Source: an uncultured Verrucomicrobiota bacterium
GTDB lineage: Bacteria > Verrucomicrobiota > Kiritimatiellia > RFP12 > UBA3636
Assembly: GCA_946624575.1 (NCBI GenBank)
Contig: CAMOSH010000007.1
Span: 1 to 50,354 of the forward strand
Length of the DNA stretch: 50,354 bases
Direction of reading: 5' to 3'
Below, piece after piece: positions 8,584 through 16,666 of this stretch. Position 1 is the stretch's first letter, and the number at the start of each line of letters is the position of its first letter. The position numbers were made by a program, and so were the translations under genes. The notes under the pieces are model-generated. The model saw only the letters and a list, made by a program, of their open reading frames with translations, was not told where the DNA came from and ran no database searches.

Positions 8584-9530
8584 GGATGCGGTGCTCCTCC
8601 CGGCTTCGGCTCGGTTGTTGCATCCCGGAGGCCGCGCCAATGCGACACGCGTTGGACGAGTCGGCGGACGGGGGCCGCCGGAAACTCCGCCCAGTTTCGC
8701 GGGCGCGGTAGCAGATACGCCCAGTCGCGGAGTGTTTCGCGGGCGGCGGCGGCCAGTTCGCGCGGGAGGCGCGGGGCGTCGCCGAAAATCAGCCGGTCGG
8801 CTTCGCCTTCGCCTCGGAACCGGCGCGCCAGTTCCCTGAGCGAGTAGTTGTGCGAATGCTCGACGCGCGCGTCCGGGCAGTACGCGATGCGCACGGGGCG
8901 CGTCGGGCGCCGCGATGCGCGCCAGGCCCAGGCCACGTCTTCCGAGTAGCGGATGGTTTCGTCGAACGGCGTCTCCAGAATGAGCTCGCGGCGGGTCGCG
9001 GCGCTTGCCAGGGAGAAGAAAAATCTCCAGGTGGCCTGAATTCGGCCGTCGCCGAAAGCGCGTTCGGAGTCCTTGCGCACGAGGGCGGTGGCGTCGGGGC
9101 GTGGCAGTTGGTTCGCAAAGGCGAAGATTGGATCGCCCGGTGCGGCGAGAAGCGGCGCCACGAGCGCGGAGAGCCACTGGTCGTCGCGTGGGACGGCGTC
9201 GGCGTTGTTGAACACGACGATGTCGCCGCAGGCCGCGCGGACTAGGGCGTTGAGGGTGCGTCCGGGGCGGTATGGTCCGTCCGGGCGCTCGACGAAACGC
9301 ACGGGAAATCGCGCCGCGATCAGCCGCGTCGCGTCGCGCGAGGCGTCGTCGCAGACGAGCACCTCGAAGGGGAACCCGACGCGCTGCGAGAAAATGCCCT
9401 CCAGCGTCGCCGCGATGAAAGCCGCGTCGTCGTGCGCCCGGACCAGGACGCTTGCGGCGACCTGCGCCGCGTCGTGGCTCGGCGTCGCTGGCGCGGCTTG
9501 GCGCGGCGGTGTGGTCGTGTCGCGGTTCAT
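8580..9530 (-). CDS. Glycosyltransferase family 2 (GT-A)
   Basis: The 316-residue protein starts at the ATG at 9530, which overlaps the TGA of the GH9 gene (ATGA, 9530-9527). Its core is GT2: SVLVRAHDDAAFIAATLEG, VLVCDDASRDATRLIAA (UDP-binding DD), GDIVVFNNADAVP in place of the DXD loop, and DETIRYSEDVAWAWRA with the ED acid/base pair. It is likely cytoplasmic and transfers a sugar onto a growing glycan or lipid-linked acceptor. The first twenty or so residues (Thr/Pro/Ala-rich) precede the domain and may be unstructured. Overlaps at both ends fix it as an internal gene of a tightly coupled operon. Confidence 0.87.
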   Translation of the reverse strand: MNRDTTTPPRQAAPATPSHDAAQVAASVLVRAHDDAAFIAATLEGIFSQRVGFPFEVLVCDDASRDATRLIAARFPVRFVERPDGPYRPGRTLNALVRAACGDIVVFNNADAVPRDDQWLSALVAPLLAAPGDPIFAFANQLPRPDATALVRKDSERAFGDGRIQATWRFFFSLASAATRRELILETPFDETIRYSEDVAWAWRASRRPTRPVRIAYCPDARVEHSHNYSLRELARRFRGEGEADRLIFGDAPRLPRELAAAARETLRDWAYLLPRPRNWAEFPAAPVRRLVQRVSHWRGLRDATTEPKPGGAPHP

Positions 9531-11761
9531 GGAAGCGTCCAGTATCCGGGCAAGTCGGAAAGCGCGGCGGCCGGAGGCGGCGACGGCGGCGGAGGCGCTG
9601 GCGACGTGGATGGAGTGGCCAGGTATCCGCACACGGAGGCGGCCGGGCCGATTGTCTCCCAGACCGTGTATTCGCTTGCGCCGACGGTCTGGTTTTCGAG
9701 ATTTCCCCAGCGGCGCCATATCGGCCAAGCCGACGCCTTGGCGCGGTCGCCGCCCCAGATCATGTCGACGGCCTTCTGCGGCACGGCGTACGTCCAGCGG
9801 TATGGCGTGATGCCCGGAACATATTCCGCGATGCCGTCCACGTATGACGGCAAATCGAGGAATGCGACAGGATAGACCCGGCCGAGGCCGCTGGTGAGCG
9901 TGGTTCCCTGTGGATTGCAGCCGTTGTGGAAATCGAGCGCGAGGCACGCGGCATCGCGGAAGCGCGGGTCTCCGGTTAGGGCGTGCGCGGCAACAAGCGA
10001 CTGCGCCCTCACGAGCGGGTGGCAGTGCCCGTAGCCCATGGCGTGGAACCAGCCCTTGTCCGGCGCCCACCACGGGGCGCGGTAGGCGTGCGCGGAATCC
10101 GTCTGGTTCAGGATTTCGCGCGCCACGTTGAGCCGCCGGCGCTTCCAGCGCCTGAAGAAGAAGTCCAGCTCTTCCGGGACGCCGAGGGAAAGTTCCGCGG
10201 AAAATAGAAGGGCCGGCCACTTCCACGCCTCCTTTTCGGCGCTTTTTTCGATGCGCTCCTTTTCGGCCAGCACTGGTTTCAGAAACGACGGGTCTCCCGT
10301 GAGAGCTGCGAGATTCACCGCCGCCTTGACGAGAAACTCGGCAGGCAGATCGTTGGGTTCAATCCAGGTGACTTCGTGCCGCTCCGTGAAAAATCGCCAC
10401 TTTTTGCGGGACACCTCGAATTCGGCTTCGGCGGGGAGTGATGTGATCGCGAAGTGCCAGGCCCTGACGGCGGAGTCGAGGTATTTGGTGCGGAAATCCG
10501 GGTGGCACCGCGCCAGAAGCGCGGCGTGCGCGGCGTATGCCAGAGAGCTGCCGCGAGTCGCGCGGGAGAGCGCGTAGCGCATCTGGTCGCGCTCGGCGAC
10601 GTTGCCAGGCACGGGGTGGCGCGTACTTTCGATCCAGGTGCCCACGCCGCCGTTGTGCTGCTGTCCGGCAAGCAGATGCCGCAGTCCCCATTCCGCTTCG
10701 TCGAGAATGTCCGGGATCCCGTTGGCGTTTTCTGGAATGCGCAGCTGGCCGTCGCGGAAATTCTCCGGCTTGAGCAGCCAAATCGCGCACAGGTCGCCGA
10801 CGATGTTCAGATGCGCGCCGCGCCTGTCGTAGTCGGCTGCGTCGTGCCAGCCGCCGGGAAGACGGAGTTTTTCGCCGCGTTCCCAGTCGGTGTTGTCGCG
10901 GATGATGTCGAACCAGCGCGTCTTGGGCACAAGCGTTCCTTCCTCGGGGGCGAAGGTGCCGCGCACGATGTCGACGTGGCAGGCTCCGGCTGTCCAGTGC
11001 GTGAAGGGTTCGGTTTTCGCGATGCCGCAACGCTTTTGGTAGAGTCCCAGCATGTGGATGCGAAAGGCGTCTTCCGCCGCGGAGGCGGCTATGCGGAAAT
11101 CCTCGCTGCGCCCTAGACCCGGCACCCGCACGAAATAGACCCCCTCGTCGGAAACCTGCGAGAAGTCCATTTCGTACGTCTCCTCGCCGGACACCGGGAC
11201 GCCGTCCTTTGTCCTGGAATCGGGAACCCGAAGGCGCGGGGGATCAACGCTTTGGAACGCGACGCGGCCCGAACCCGCCTCGACGAGCTGCCACGGCTTC
11301 AGCGGCGAGTGAGGCTTCCATGCCCCGAATTTTGGGCCGAGCCATGTTCCGATGTACGCGAATTTCGGCGCGTCGGGCAGATATCCGACCTGATTGACCT
11401 TGAAAAGGGGGCTTGGCGTGGATTCGTCGAAATCCGGCGATGGCTCGGCTGACTTTCTGAAAACGGCGTGGACGATGCGCGGCACCGGTTTTTGCGCGAG
11501 CGGATCGACAAGTCCCATTGGAACGGGCCAGTATCCTGGTTCGGACGCCAGTCCGGCGCCGACGGCAGGATCGTCCGTCTGAAAAAGTGTTGTGTGCGGG
11601 TCAAGGAACCGGACCATCGTCGCCGCCGCGACGATCCGGCGCGCGGCGAAGCGGCGTGCGCGCGCCGCCGCAGCGGTGATTCCGACGCGGTTGTCGCGGT
11701 GCGTCTCGGTGGCGCGACAGCCGGCGTGGACGTGCGATGTCGGGTGCCTGTATTCGTTCAT
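9527..11761 (-). CDS. Glycoside hydrolase family 9 (endoglucanase-like) with CelD-type N-terminal domain
   Basis: The 744-residue protein starts at ATG 11761. An N-terminal Ig-like domain is marked by PLFKVNQVGYLPDAPKFAYIG (about residues 118-138), the CelD_N signature. The GH9 (alpha/alpha)6 barrel then has GGWHDAADYD with Asp307 and Asp310 (catalytic base pair) and, near the C-terminus, SEYTVWETIGPAAS with Glu702 in the acid position. GH9 enzymes cleave beta-1,4-glucans and related polymers. It lacks a clear signal peptide; instead it has about 110 Arg/Ala-rich residues before CelD_N and a Pro/Ala-rich linker near the end. It heads an operon with two glycosyltransferases and a pyruvyl transferase, so it may trim or release the polymer the operon makes rather than digest food. 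An upstream in-frame extension to 11983 is excluded because it lies upstream of the promoter. Confidence 0.82.
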   Translation of the reverse strand: MNEYRHPTSHVHAGCRATETHRDNRVGITAAAARARRFAARRIVAAATMVRFLDPHTTLFQTDDPAVGAGLASEPGYWPVPMGLVDPLAQKPVPRIVHAVFRKSAEPSPDFDESTPSPLFKVNQVGYLPDAPKFAYIGTWLGPKFGAWKPHSPLKPWQLVEAGSGRVAFQSVDPPRLRVPDSRTKDGVPVSGEETYEMDFSQVSDEGVYFVRVPGLGRSEDFRIAASAAEDAFRIHMLGLYQKRCGIAKTEPFTHWTAGACHVDIVRGTFAPEEGTLVPKTRWFDIIRDNTDWERGEKLRLPGGWHDAADYDRRGAHLNIVGDLCAIWLLKPENFRDGQLRIPENANGIPDILDEAEWGLRHLLAGQQHNGGVGTWIESTRHPVPGNVAERDQMRYALSRATRGSSLAYAAHAALLARCHPDFRTKYLDSAVRAWHFAITSLPAEAEFEVSRKKWRFFTERHEVTWIEPNDLPAEFLVKAAVNLAALTGDPSFLKPVLAEKERIEKSAEKEAWKWPALLFSAELSLGVPEELDFFFRRWKRRRLNVAREILNQTDSAHAYRAPWWAPDKGWFHAMGYGHCHPLVRAQSLVAAHALTGDPRFRDAACLALDFHNGCNPQGTTLTSGLGRVYPVAFLDLPSYVDGIAEYVPGITPYRWTYAVPQKAVDMIWGGDRAKASAWPIWRRWGNLENQTVGASEYTVWETIGPAASVCGYLATPSTSPAPPPPSPPPAAALSDLPGYWTLP

Positions 11762-11768
11762 GGCCGGA

Positions 11769-11797
11769 ATTCTACTCTCGCGCCCCTGCGCGCGCAA
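11769..11797 (-). promoter_or_regulatory. Promoter of the GH9/glycosyltransferase operon, leaderless
   Basis: On the minus strand TTGCGC (11797-11792), 17 bases, TAGAAT (11774-11769). Only seven bases separate the -10 from the ATG at 11761, so the transcript should begin at or within a base or two of the start codon. No Shine-Dalgarno is present, consistent with leaderless translation. Confidence 0.6.
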
Positions 11798-11904
11798 GGT
11801 TGCCAAACCGAAAGCCGAAAGTCCGCGCGCCACTGCGCGCGCACGGTTCAAGGCGCGCCTGGATTGTTCCGAAAAAAGCGTGGCAAATCTGAAGCTTGGG
11901 GGTA

Positions 11905-11934
11905 TTGCGCTAGCGGGGGTGGGTGTGGTACCAT
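11905..11934 (+). promoter_or_regulatory. Promoter of the 12006-12536 gene
   Basis: TTGCGC (11905-11910), an 18-base G-rich spacer, and TACCAT (11929-11934) preceded by TGG (extended -10) and followed by TCGCCGCG. The predicted start near 11941 gives a leader of about 65 bases that contains a strong hairpin. With the GH9 promoter it fills the 244-base divergent intergenic region; I see nothing else there. Confidence 0.55.
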
Positions 11935-11956
11935 TCGCCGCGTTACAGTCATTTTT

Positions 11957-11978
11957 GCCCGCGCATGGTCGCGCGGGC
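11957..11978 (+). promoter_or_regulatory. Leader hairpin before the 12006 gene
   Basis: GCCCGCGC (11957-11964) and GCGCGGGC (11971-11978) form a perfect 8-bp GC stem with a 6-base loop in the predicted 5' leader, ending 27 bases before the ATG. No U-run follows, so it is not an intrinsic terminator. It may stabilise the mRNA or bind a protein. Confidence 0.4.
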
Positions 11979-12005
11979 GGCAAACAAGAAAATCAGATAG
12001 ACGAT

Positions 12006-12536
12006 ATGTCGTTCTTCCGTTCCTCCAAGCCCGCTCCGGCACCTGCCCAGACATGGTCGCCGGCTGTCGCCGTCGGCGCGACCGACAGCGCGTCCTCGCC
12101 CCGCCCGGCGGAGCCGTCTCCGCGATTCGCGCAACTGCGTTCGCAATTCGGCGCGGCTCCCATGCAACGTCCGTTCAGGCACGAAAGGCGCCGCCCGCCT
12201 TTCCACCAGTCGGCGCCTCTCACCGAGCCTCCGCCTCGCGTCAAGTTGCCCGAAGGCGGCATCGTTGTCGTTCGCAATTGTTCGACGAAGCGGGTGTTGC
12301 AGCAGTTTCTCGACGAATTTGGCGGCAAGGAGGGCGACGTTTCGGGGCGTTATTTCATTCCGGCGTCACAGGATCTGGACCGCATTCACGAATTCGCGCG
12401 CGCAAACGGCTTTTTCGTCAAGGAGTCGCTTGTCGGCCGGATCCTCGTCCTGGACGTGATGGTCGATCGCGCCCGCCGCTTCCCGCATGGCGGTCCCGGC
12501 GGCGACGAGGACGAGTACGAAGACGAGCGCGGCTAG
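12006..12536 (+). CDS. Hypothetical protein with Pro/Arg-rich N-terminus and acidic tail
   Basis: I do not recognise this 176-residue protein. Residues 1-75 are Pro/Ala/Arg-rich and look disordered. A compact segment (about 78-155) follows, from LPEGGIVVVRNCSTKRVLQQFLDEFGG to FFVKESLVGRILVLDVMVDRARR; it has a beta-alpha-beta look. The last residues are strongly acidic (DEDEYEDERG). There is no signal peptide or membrane segment, so it is probably cytoplasmic. It has its own promoter and is monocistronic; its stop codon overlaps the stop of the convergent transglutaminase gene in the shared tetranucleotide CTAG (12533-12536). The start at 12006 is chosen because it is the first ATG downstream of the promoter. 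The basic/acidic pattern could suit an RNA- or ribosome-associated protein, but that is a guess. Confidence 0.6.
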   Translation: MSFFRSSKPAPAPAQTWSPAVAVGATDSASSPRPAEPSPRFAQLRSQFGAAPMQRPFRHERRRPPFHQSAPLTEPPPRVKLPEGGIVVVRNCSTKRVLQQFLDEFGGKEGDVSGRYFIPASQDLDRIHEFARANGFFVKESLVGRILVLDVMVDRARRFPHGGPGGDEDEYEDERG

Positions 12537-15500
12537 TCCGCGGCATCAGCGCCCGACGCGGAGTCCGCGTCGGCGCTTTTCTTTTCCACTACGACGGTTC
12601 CCGCCGCTGCGCCGCGCGTCGCCAGCTCGTCCGATAGGAAACGCGGATAGAGTTCCGGGCCGAATTCCGCGTGGCCGAGGCACAAGGTGTCTGAGACCAC
12701 AAGCGTCGGCTCGTCCTTGGCGGCGGTGTTGCATTTCGTTTCGCGGCGCAGGGAGATGCCGAACTGCGGCGATTCCAGCGAGACGTCGCCGCCCGGCGGC
12801 ATGGAGCGCACGGTCCAGCCTTCCGGGAGAAATATCCGGGAGACGGTGCGGGAACGCCTTTTCATCGTTCTCGAGAAGGGAAATCTGCGCGGTGCCGTTT
12901 CTGGGTGTAACGATTCGCGCTGGATTCTGAAGGCCAGCGTGTTGCCGCGCACCGCCGCGAAGTCCGGGACTTCCACGGAGAACGCGAGCCCGCATGGTCC
13001 CTGAGGCTGGAGTTCCTCTTCTATATCTCCGACAAGCTTCGCGCTTTGCGCAACTGCGGCCGCGCGGCCCTGTGCGTCGCGGCGGCGCTCTTCCGGAACC
13101 ATTTGCGAACGGTTTCGCCTGAAGATTTCGGCGGCGCTTCCGCGATGGCGTTCCGCAACGTCGACGCGGGCGGAGCCGTCTTCGCGCAGATGTATGTCGA
13201 AACGTATTTCCGTCGCGTCTGCGCCTTCGTCCGATTCTTCCCAGGCGAGCGGTGGCGGGGGAAGGACGGTTGAGGAGTCCGGAACGCCTGAAGCCGGGAG
13301 TTCGAGCCGCGGACTGTCGCGGTCGGAGTCGAATGGCAGCGGCGCGTAGCGCGACGAGCCGTCCAGGAACCAACGCTCTCCTGTCGGCGATTCGAATGCG
13401 AACGTGATGGAATCGAACGTTGATGGCGAGGCGGTGCGCCGGTCCGTCCGCACGGTTTCGCCGTCCTGAACCAGGACATCCCAGTCGGATTCGTGGAAGA
13501 GGAATCGGGGGGCAAGCCCCAGGGCGCGCGCCATGGCGAGTCGCAGTATCTGCCTGTCTGCGTAGTGTCCATAGCGCGAAGACAGGGTTTCGTCGGCATG
13601 TGAAAGTGCGGAAATTGGCAGTGCGTGCCACGACGGACCGGCCGGGCGCAGGTTCAGGTCGGACCAGTCTCTTATCGCGCGAACCTTCTCCGCGGTCCCG
13701 GCGTCTGGCGACGCCAGGGAGCGCGCAAGCGCCGCGGCGTTGGTCTCCACGAGAGGGTCGGAGCGCTCCATCATCGCGTCGCGGATCGCGAGCGCTCGCG
13801 CGAACTCCGTGCAGTCGGAGATTTCCAAGAGGGAGAGAAGCCGCTCCGATGCGGGCATGTTCGATTCCTGCGCAACGGCCGATCCTGGGCCGCCGCCGCG
13901 CACTGTCCAGACGGTGGCGTCATCGGTTTCGGATTTCTCGACGGTTGCGAATGGCGCGAGTCCCGGCCAGCGCGGCGGGCGCACGGTGATGCGGTTCCGG
14001 ATTTCGGCCGGACCGCGCACGACTAGAGTCTCTTCTCCGAACGAGCTCAAGAATCCCATCGTCCGGAAGTACGAGAAGAAATCTGCGCCATGCACGGTCC
14101 GGCGCGTCCTTGAGACCAGCGTCGAGCCGGGCTGAACCTTAGGGAAGGAAACGGTCTTGAGGCGTCCTGCCGGGTAGCGCGGGGCGTTCGCCACCCAGGG
14201 CTGTTCGGCGTCGAATACGTCGAGGGCCGGCGTAATCGGCGTTTCTGAGCCGTCCGGCAGCACCGTGCGCGCGTCGAGCAGCTCGAAGTCGGCGACGTCG
14301 GGCTGCCACGAGAATTCGAGATCCGCGGCTTTGCGCTGTCCGGCCCATGTGACCACGCGCCTGCGCAATTCGGTCGTTTCGGTCCAGACATTCGTGGCGA
14401 GTCCGGAAAGATCGAGTTCCACGCGAACCGATTCCGTGTAGAGCGTGTCGTCCGGAGCGGGGATGACGGCGCGGCTCAGGGCGTTTGAAATCGATTCTGG
14501 GGACGGGCGGTCTCCTGGCGCGAGCTCGCGGCGCGGGACTTTGAAGAAAAGCGGTGCCCTGTCCGCGCGTTCGTCGGCTTCGCGCATCGCGCGCAGCGTC
14601 GCGTACTGTTCCGGGGAGAATTCGGACCGTAGGAGCATCAGAGAACGGCGTAGCGTGTCGCCGTCCAGTTTGTCTTCGTAGCGTATCGCATCGGTCTTGA
14701 ACGACGTGGCCGGGACCGGATCCGGAGCGCGGTCGAAGCGGATCATGTCCGAAAACGTGCATGGTGTTTCAGTTAGGAGGGGAAACCGGCGCTTTTCAAG
14801 CCCCAGCTCTCCGACGACATGCGACGCGAATGCAAGGCATTCGGCGAAACGCGGCGGCGAAAACGGAACCGTCGCCAACTCGGAACCGTCTTCTGGCGTG
14901 CCGGACGTTGCGGTGTCCTGAAGTCGCAGCGCCCCGGGCGTCTCGCATTGGATTTCGAGCTTCAGCGGAGTGCGGTTCTCGCGAAGTTCCGCCTGGTCTG
15001 GAGTAAGGGAAAAGCCGGTGAGCGCGGCGCCTGGAGCCACGATCGCCAGGACGCGCTGGCAGAAAACGCGCACGCCGTCGCGCGAGAGCGACGCGAAGTG
15101 TCCGCGATAGCGGACGTCGTCGATGCCGGCGAACCGGATTGTCGTGTTGCAGAACGCGGTTCCGCCGGCGCCGAAGCGGATGGACGTCTCGGCGGAGCAA
15201 GAGTTTTCGGTTGCGGGCAGAGGCGGCGCTTCGCGTAGTGTGTCGCCTTCCTTGCGGGCCACAAGGTAGCTTTTTTCACTCAAGTATTCAGGCAGGAGCG
15301 AACGGGTGGTTTCGCTCGTCGGGTCCATGAGCGTGTACGGGGAGTCTGGTTCGCCGGAGTCCGCCGCAACGATCGCGTGGTTGAACCAGAGCTGCGGAAC
15401 GTCGGGATCCCGTTTTTCGCCGACGTGAATCAGCACCGGCCATGCGTTGATCCCGGCCATGCGCAGGAGCGAGACGAGCAGGGCCGCCTTGTCCCGGCAG

Positions 15501-16660
15501 ACGCCGTAGCGGTTTTCGAAGGTGAGATTGACGTCGTGCGGCTCGTAGCCTGGCGCCTCGGATTCCGCCATGGCGCCCATGTACCGCACTTTGCGCGAGA
15601 CGAAGTCGAAGAGCGACTCGACCAGGGCGTCGCGGTTTGGGGCCGCGGCGGACAGCTCGGAGACGAGTTGCGCCATCGCCGCGTTCGTGGCGGCGAGATG
15701 CGGCTCGCAGAGTTTCGCGTACCAGCGCGACAGCGTTTCCCAGTCTTGCGCGGTGGAAAGGACCTGCCGCGCGGTGCAGGCGTGCATCGGCGGCATGTCC
15801 GGCTCTCCGAAGCACTGCGCGACGTCGCGTGCGATCCAGGTTTCGACGATGGACCGGGTCGCCAGATTCGTTTCGACGGCGTGGTCCGGGACGATCCCGC
15901 CGCCGTCCCTGAACGCCCGCGAGCGGAATGGCAGTTCTAGCGGCCCCTCGATTTCGGCCCCCTGCCAGAGCACCGGGTTCTCCTCCTCGAAGCAAAGCAA
16001 GTCGGAGTAAAAGCCCTCGAATCGGGGGCGATGCACAGTGCGGCGGATTGACACCTCGATCGCGTCGCCGACGTTCAGCCCGGGAAACGCCAGCGTGAAC
16101 GTCTTGTCCGCGGGATCGTGGATGTTGCTGGAAAGGGACGACGTGTCGATCGCCTCCGCGAGGTTTTCCGAAAGGTCGATGTCCCGCGTCGAACCGTCTG
16201 GCGAGTGGACGCGCGCGACCAGCACCGTGATCGAGCCGTAGAAGTCGTTGTTCCAAAGCTTGATCGAGGATGAGTCTTCCAGCGCGCGTTCGGTGAGGAT
16301 CTTGCTGATTTCGGTCCACTCTGTGCGGTACGCGCCGTTTGTCTCGTAGCGGGTCTGCTCCCACTGGTAGAGCGCGACGGCGTCGGCGTCGGGATGGCGT
16401 TCGCGGGTGATTGCGGCGCGGCGCCCGGGATCTATCGCCGCGGCGTATGCTTCGGCCCGCCGCGCACGCGCCGCTTCCCGCGCCGACTGCGTTTCGGCAA
16501 ATGGCGGCGGAGCGGGCGTTTTCGGAGAAGAGGCGCAGCCCGCCACGGCGATCGCGAGCGCGGCGGCGACGACGGCGATTCCGGCGCGGGAGACGGCGCG
16601 CGGCGTCGCGTGCGCGGCGGCGGTTGGCCGGCGTCCCAGGAGTGGCGGCTGCGGTGTCAT
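12533..16660 (-). CDS. Large lipoprotein with DUF3857 and two transglutaminase-like domains
   Basis: The 1375-residue protein has a hydrophobic N-terminus and a lipobox ending at Cys42 (AVAGC). A DUF3857-like beta domain is followed by a transglutaminase-like core with an intact triad: Cys388 (RYGVCRDKAALL), His428 (WFNHAIV) and Asp446 (LMDPTSE). A second DUF3857-like region and a second transglutaminase-like core follow, but there RYGHYADRQI puts Tyr1033 where the cysteine should be; an Asp (Asp1100, WFLDGSS) remains. The protein is therefore a tandem duplication with one active and one degenerate unit, anchored in the envelope. Such proteins are common in Bacteroidetes and the PVC group but their substrate is not established. 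It lies 6 bases after the aminotransferase gene at the end of a long operon. Confidence 0.8.
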   Translation of the reverse strand: MTPQPPLLGRRPTAAAHATPRAVSRAGIAVVAAALAIAVAGCASSPKTPAPPPFAETQSAREAARARRAEAYAAAIDPGRRAAITRERHPDADAVALYQWEQTRYETNGAYRTEWTEISKILTERALEDSSSIKLWNNDFYGSITVLVARVHSPDGSTRDIDLSENLAEAIDTSSLSSNIHDPADKTFTLAFPGLNVGDAIEVSIRRTVHRPRFEGFYSDLLCFEEENPVLWQGAEIEGPLELPFRSRAFRDGGGIVPDHAVETNLATRSIVETWIARDVAQCFGEPDMPPMHACTARQVLSTAQDWETLSRWYAKLCEPHLAATNAAMAQLVSELSAAAPNRDALVESLFDFVSRKVRYMGAMAESEAPGYEPHDVNLTFENRYGVCRDKAALLVSLLRMAGINAWPVLIHVGEKRDPDVPQLWFNHAIVAADSGEPDSPYTLMDPTSETTRSLLPEYLSEKSYLVARKEGDTLREAPPLPATENSCSAETSIRFGAGGTAFCNTTIRFAGIDDVRYRGHFASLSRDGVRVFCQRVLAIVAPGAALTGFSLTPDQAELRENRTPLKLEIQCETPGALRLQDTATSGTPEDGSELATVPFSPPRFAECLAFASHVVGELGLEKRRFPLLTETPCTFSDMIRFDRAPDPVPATSFKTDAIRYEDKLDGDTLRRSLMLLRSEFSPEQYATLRAMREADERADRAPLFFKVPRRELAPGDRPSPESISNALSRAVIPAPDDTLYTESVRVELDLSGLATNVWTETTELRRRVVTWAGQRKAADLEFSWQPDVADFELLDARTVLPDGSETPITPALDVFDAEQPWVANAPRYPAGRLKTVSFPKVQPGSTLVSRTRRTVHGADFFSYFRTMGFLSSFGEETLVVRGPAEIRNRITVRPPRWPGLAPFATVEKSETDDATVWTVRGGGPGSAVAQESNMPASERLLSLLEISDCTEFARALAIRDAMMERSDPLVETNAAALARSLASPDAGTAEKVRAIRDWSDLNLRPAGPSWHALPISALSHADETLSSRYGHYADRQILRLAMARALGLAPRFLFHESDWDVLVQDGETVRTDRRTASPSTFDSITFAFESPTGERWFLDGSSRYAPLPFDSDRDSPRLELPASGVPDSSTVLPPPPLAWEESDEGADATEIRFDIHLREDGSARVDVAERHRGSAAEIFRRNRSQMVPEERRRDAQGRAAAVAQSAKLVGDIEEELQPQGPCGLAFSVEVPDFAAVRGNTLAFRIQRESLHPETAPRRFPFSRTMKRRSRTVSRIFLPEGWTVRSMPPGGDVSLESPQFGISLRRETKCNTAAKDEPTLVVSDTLCLGHAEFGPELYPRFLSDELATRGAAAGTVVVEKKSADADSASGADAAD

Positions 16661-16666
16661 GTCCCT

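Noticed and set aside
11762-11983. Extension of the GH9 frame upstream to 11983
   Set aside because: It passes through the promoter (11769-11797) and encodes residues with no family similarity.
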